Shown piece by piece: positions 23,272 through 24,644 of a DNA stretch of 24,644 nucleotides. Under the pieces are notes generated by a model. The model had not been told where the DNA came from. It worked only from the letters and a program-made list of their open reading frames with translations, and did no database searches. This DNA comes from a virus, in IMG/VR virus record IMGVR_UViG_3300033148_000736, positions 1 through 24,644 of that record; one strand, written 5' to 3'. Each line of letters begins with the position of its first letter. The first letter of the stretch is position 1. The translations under genes were made by a program, and so were the position numbers.

Positions 23272-24540
23272 ATGGCTATACAACCTACTAATAACGGATT
23301 AATAACTGAAAATTCTCAACAGTATTATCAAGGAACGCAAGACTTTAAAGGAGCTGGATCGGTAACACCTAATCAAAAATTTACAACAGATTTTAATACA
23401 GACTTAATATTAGGAAGTCCTACTAGCTGGAATCCTAGTGATCCTGACTATGGCTTAAACAACTTTAAAGTTTACACAAGTCAAAGCGGTTTAGCGGGAA
23501 CATGGAGTCAATGGGTTACAGAAATAGTAGTTACTAATGGCAAAACCATATCTTTAACCGCGTCTCCACAAGCAAACGCTTTTATAGTTGTTCAATTAAA
23601 AACATTAAGTGGCGGTAAGTACGCTAACACAGAGGCTGAAAAAGCATATGGGCAAGCAGTAGAAGATAACTACGGAGGATATCAATATATTAAACTAAAC
23701 GACATTGTTAGTAATTTTTTAGTAGGATATATAGGGCAAGGTAAATTAATACCAAACGCTAAAAGAACAGATGTAATATTCCACACTAAAAGAGCAATGC
23801 AAGAGTTTAGCTATGACACTTTAAAAAGTATAAAAAAAGCTGAACTAACTGTACCTAACGAGCTTACTTTAGTGTTACCTCAAGACTATGTTAACTATGT
23901 AAGTATGTCTTGGATTGATGAATTAGGCGTTAAAAGACCTATGTATCCAGCCAACAACTTAACAACTAGCCCTTACTACACTCAAGCTCAAGACTCAGCA
24001 GGTATACCAACTCAAGATCAATGGGGTAACGACATAGAAGGAACGTCTATAACTCAGGAAAGATGGCATAACGCTAACACTGATTTTATTGACGGTAATT
24101 TTACCAATGATTTTACAAATGATATGTGGGCTTACAACTGGGGTGACTTAGGTAATACTATTGGATCTGGTTACGGAAGAATGTATGGAATGGATCCTCA
24201 GTATTCTCAAATGAACGGATGGTTTAATATGAATGAAAGAGAAGGTAAAGTTTCTTTTTCAAGTAATTTAGTTGGTAAACTAATAGTGTTAGAGTACATC
24301 TCAGATGGGCTAGCTTTTGACTTAGATAGTAGAATACCTAAAATGGCTGAAGACGCAATGTATGCTTATATATTACACGCTCTTATATCTACTAGAATAA
24401 ATCAACCAGAGTACATAGTTCAAAGACTAAGAAGAGAAAAAAGTTCTAAATTAAGAAATGCTAAAATAAGATTATCTAATATAAAACTTAACGAAATAGT
24501 TCAAGTGATGAGAGGTAAATCTAAATGGATAAAATCATAA
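23272..24540 (+). CDS. Second ring/tail-adaptor-like protein
   Basis: A 422-residue protein starting six bases after the first ring gene. The first 125 residues are a beta-rich extension (NNFKVYTSQSGLAGTWSQW, ITLTASPQANAFIVVQLK). The core begins at LNDIVSNFLVGYIGQGKLIPNAKRTDVIFHTKRAMQEFSYDTLK and continues to LPQDYVNYVSMSWIDELGV, then a Trp/Asn/Gly/Tyr-rich loop (about 245-320), then VGKLIVLEYISDGLAFD and a helical C-terminus ending MRGKSKWIKS. This fits tail ring/P22 gp4-type adaptor proteins in crAss-like phages. It should build the neck that joins the portal to the muzzle. Confidence 0.78.
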   Translation: MAIQPTNNGLITENSQQYYQGTQDFKGAGSVTPNQKFTTDFNTDLILGSPTSWNPSDPDYGLNNFKVYTSQSGLAGTWSQWVTEIVVTNGKTISLTASPQANAFIVVQLKTLSGGKYANTEAEKAYGQAVEDNYGGYQYIKLNDIVSNFLVGYIGQGKLIPNAKRTDVIFHTKRAMQEFSYDTLKSIKKAELTVPNELTLVLPQDYVNYVSMSWIDELGVKRPMYPANNLTTSPYYTQAQDSAGIPTQDQWGNDIEGTSITQERWHNANTDFIDGNFTNDFTNDMWAYNWGDLGNTIGSGYGRMYGMDPQYSQMNGWFNMNEREGKVSFSSNLVGKLIVLEYISDGLAFDLDSRIPKMAEDAMYAYILHALISTRINQPEYIVQRLRREKSSKLRNAKIRLSNIKLNEIVQVMRGKSKWIKS

Positions 24541-24543
24541 TAC

Positions 24544-24644
24544 ATGGCAGAGGCTAAAAATAGTTTCATCAAGTCTAAAATGAATAAAGATTTAGACGAG
24601 AGACTTATACCAAATAACGAATACAGAGACGCTTTAAATATAGC
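24544..24644 (+). CDS. Tail stabilization/muzzle-like protein, 3'-truncated
   Basis: Only the first 33 codons are present, beginning ATG 24544, three bases after the ring gene. The sequence KSKMNKDLDERLIPNNEYRDALNI is strongly reminiscent of the N-terminus of the phage stabilization (P22 gp10-like, 'muzzle' in crAss001) proteins, in which a basic segment is followed by DLDERLxPxGxYRDAxNI. Position directly after the ring proteins agrees. The rest lies outside the window. Confidence 0.75.
   Translation, partial: MAEAKNSFIKSKMNKDLDERLIPNNEYRDALNI

Noticed and set aside
1-24644. Integrated prophage, tRNA genes or attachment sites
   Set aside because: No integrase, repressor, tRNA-like cloverleaf or host gene was found; only structural, lysis and chaperonin genes.

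Overview
The window is one continuous, tightly packed block of phage structural genes, all on the + strand, with no integrase, tRNA or bacterial housekeeping gene. It is AT-rich. Almost every start codon is preceded by an A/T-rich leader with no Shine-Dalgarno, the usual pattern for Bacteroidota and their phages. The gene order (TerL, portal, acidic scaffold, HK97-type capsid protein, a capsid-linked gene, two ring/adaptor-like proteins, then a stabilization/muzzle-like protein) resembles crAss-like and related short-tailed phages. The fibre repeats resemble those of marine phages. My best inference is an uncultured aquatic, probably marine, short-tailed phage of a flavobacterium-like host. 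No single signature gene proves the taxonomy.

Layout: 1-6354 holds two long fibre genes. The first is cut by the window start. The second reads as one gene of about 1450 codons ending in an S74 intramolecular chaperone domain, but two single-base frame changes (near 2422 and 4094) split it into three reading frames. 6436-9043 holds a small Cys-cluster protein, a chaperonin (GroEL-like), an overlapping short GroES-like co-chaperonin and a winged-helix-like protein. 9040-12116 holds small likely virion proteins, a 51-codon CGC-motif gene, a minimal HExxH metallopeptidase and a glycine-rich protein with EF-hand-like loops. 12117-12739 is a holin-like pair. 12743-16261 holds a coiled-coil protein, a 75-residue protein, a 201-residue protein that I read as a tandem GroES fold, a small-terminase candidate and TerL. 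16262-24644 holds portal, scaffold, capsid and neck genes.

How it may work together: TerL packages DNA through the portal into a capsid assembled on the scaffold. The ring and muzzle proteins close the short tail and carry the fibres. The phage seems to bring its own folding equipment: GroEL, a roofless GroES and a possible double-GroES protein, next to fibre and capsid genes whose products are classic hard-to-fold clients. The combination of a GroEL with altered substrate-binding residues, a groEL-groES order opposite to that in bacteria, and a tandem co-chaperonin beside terminase is the most promising unusual system here. Two strong RNA hairpins bracket the gene after the capsid gene and may set expression ratios.
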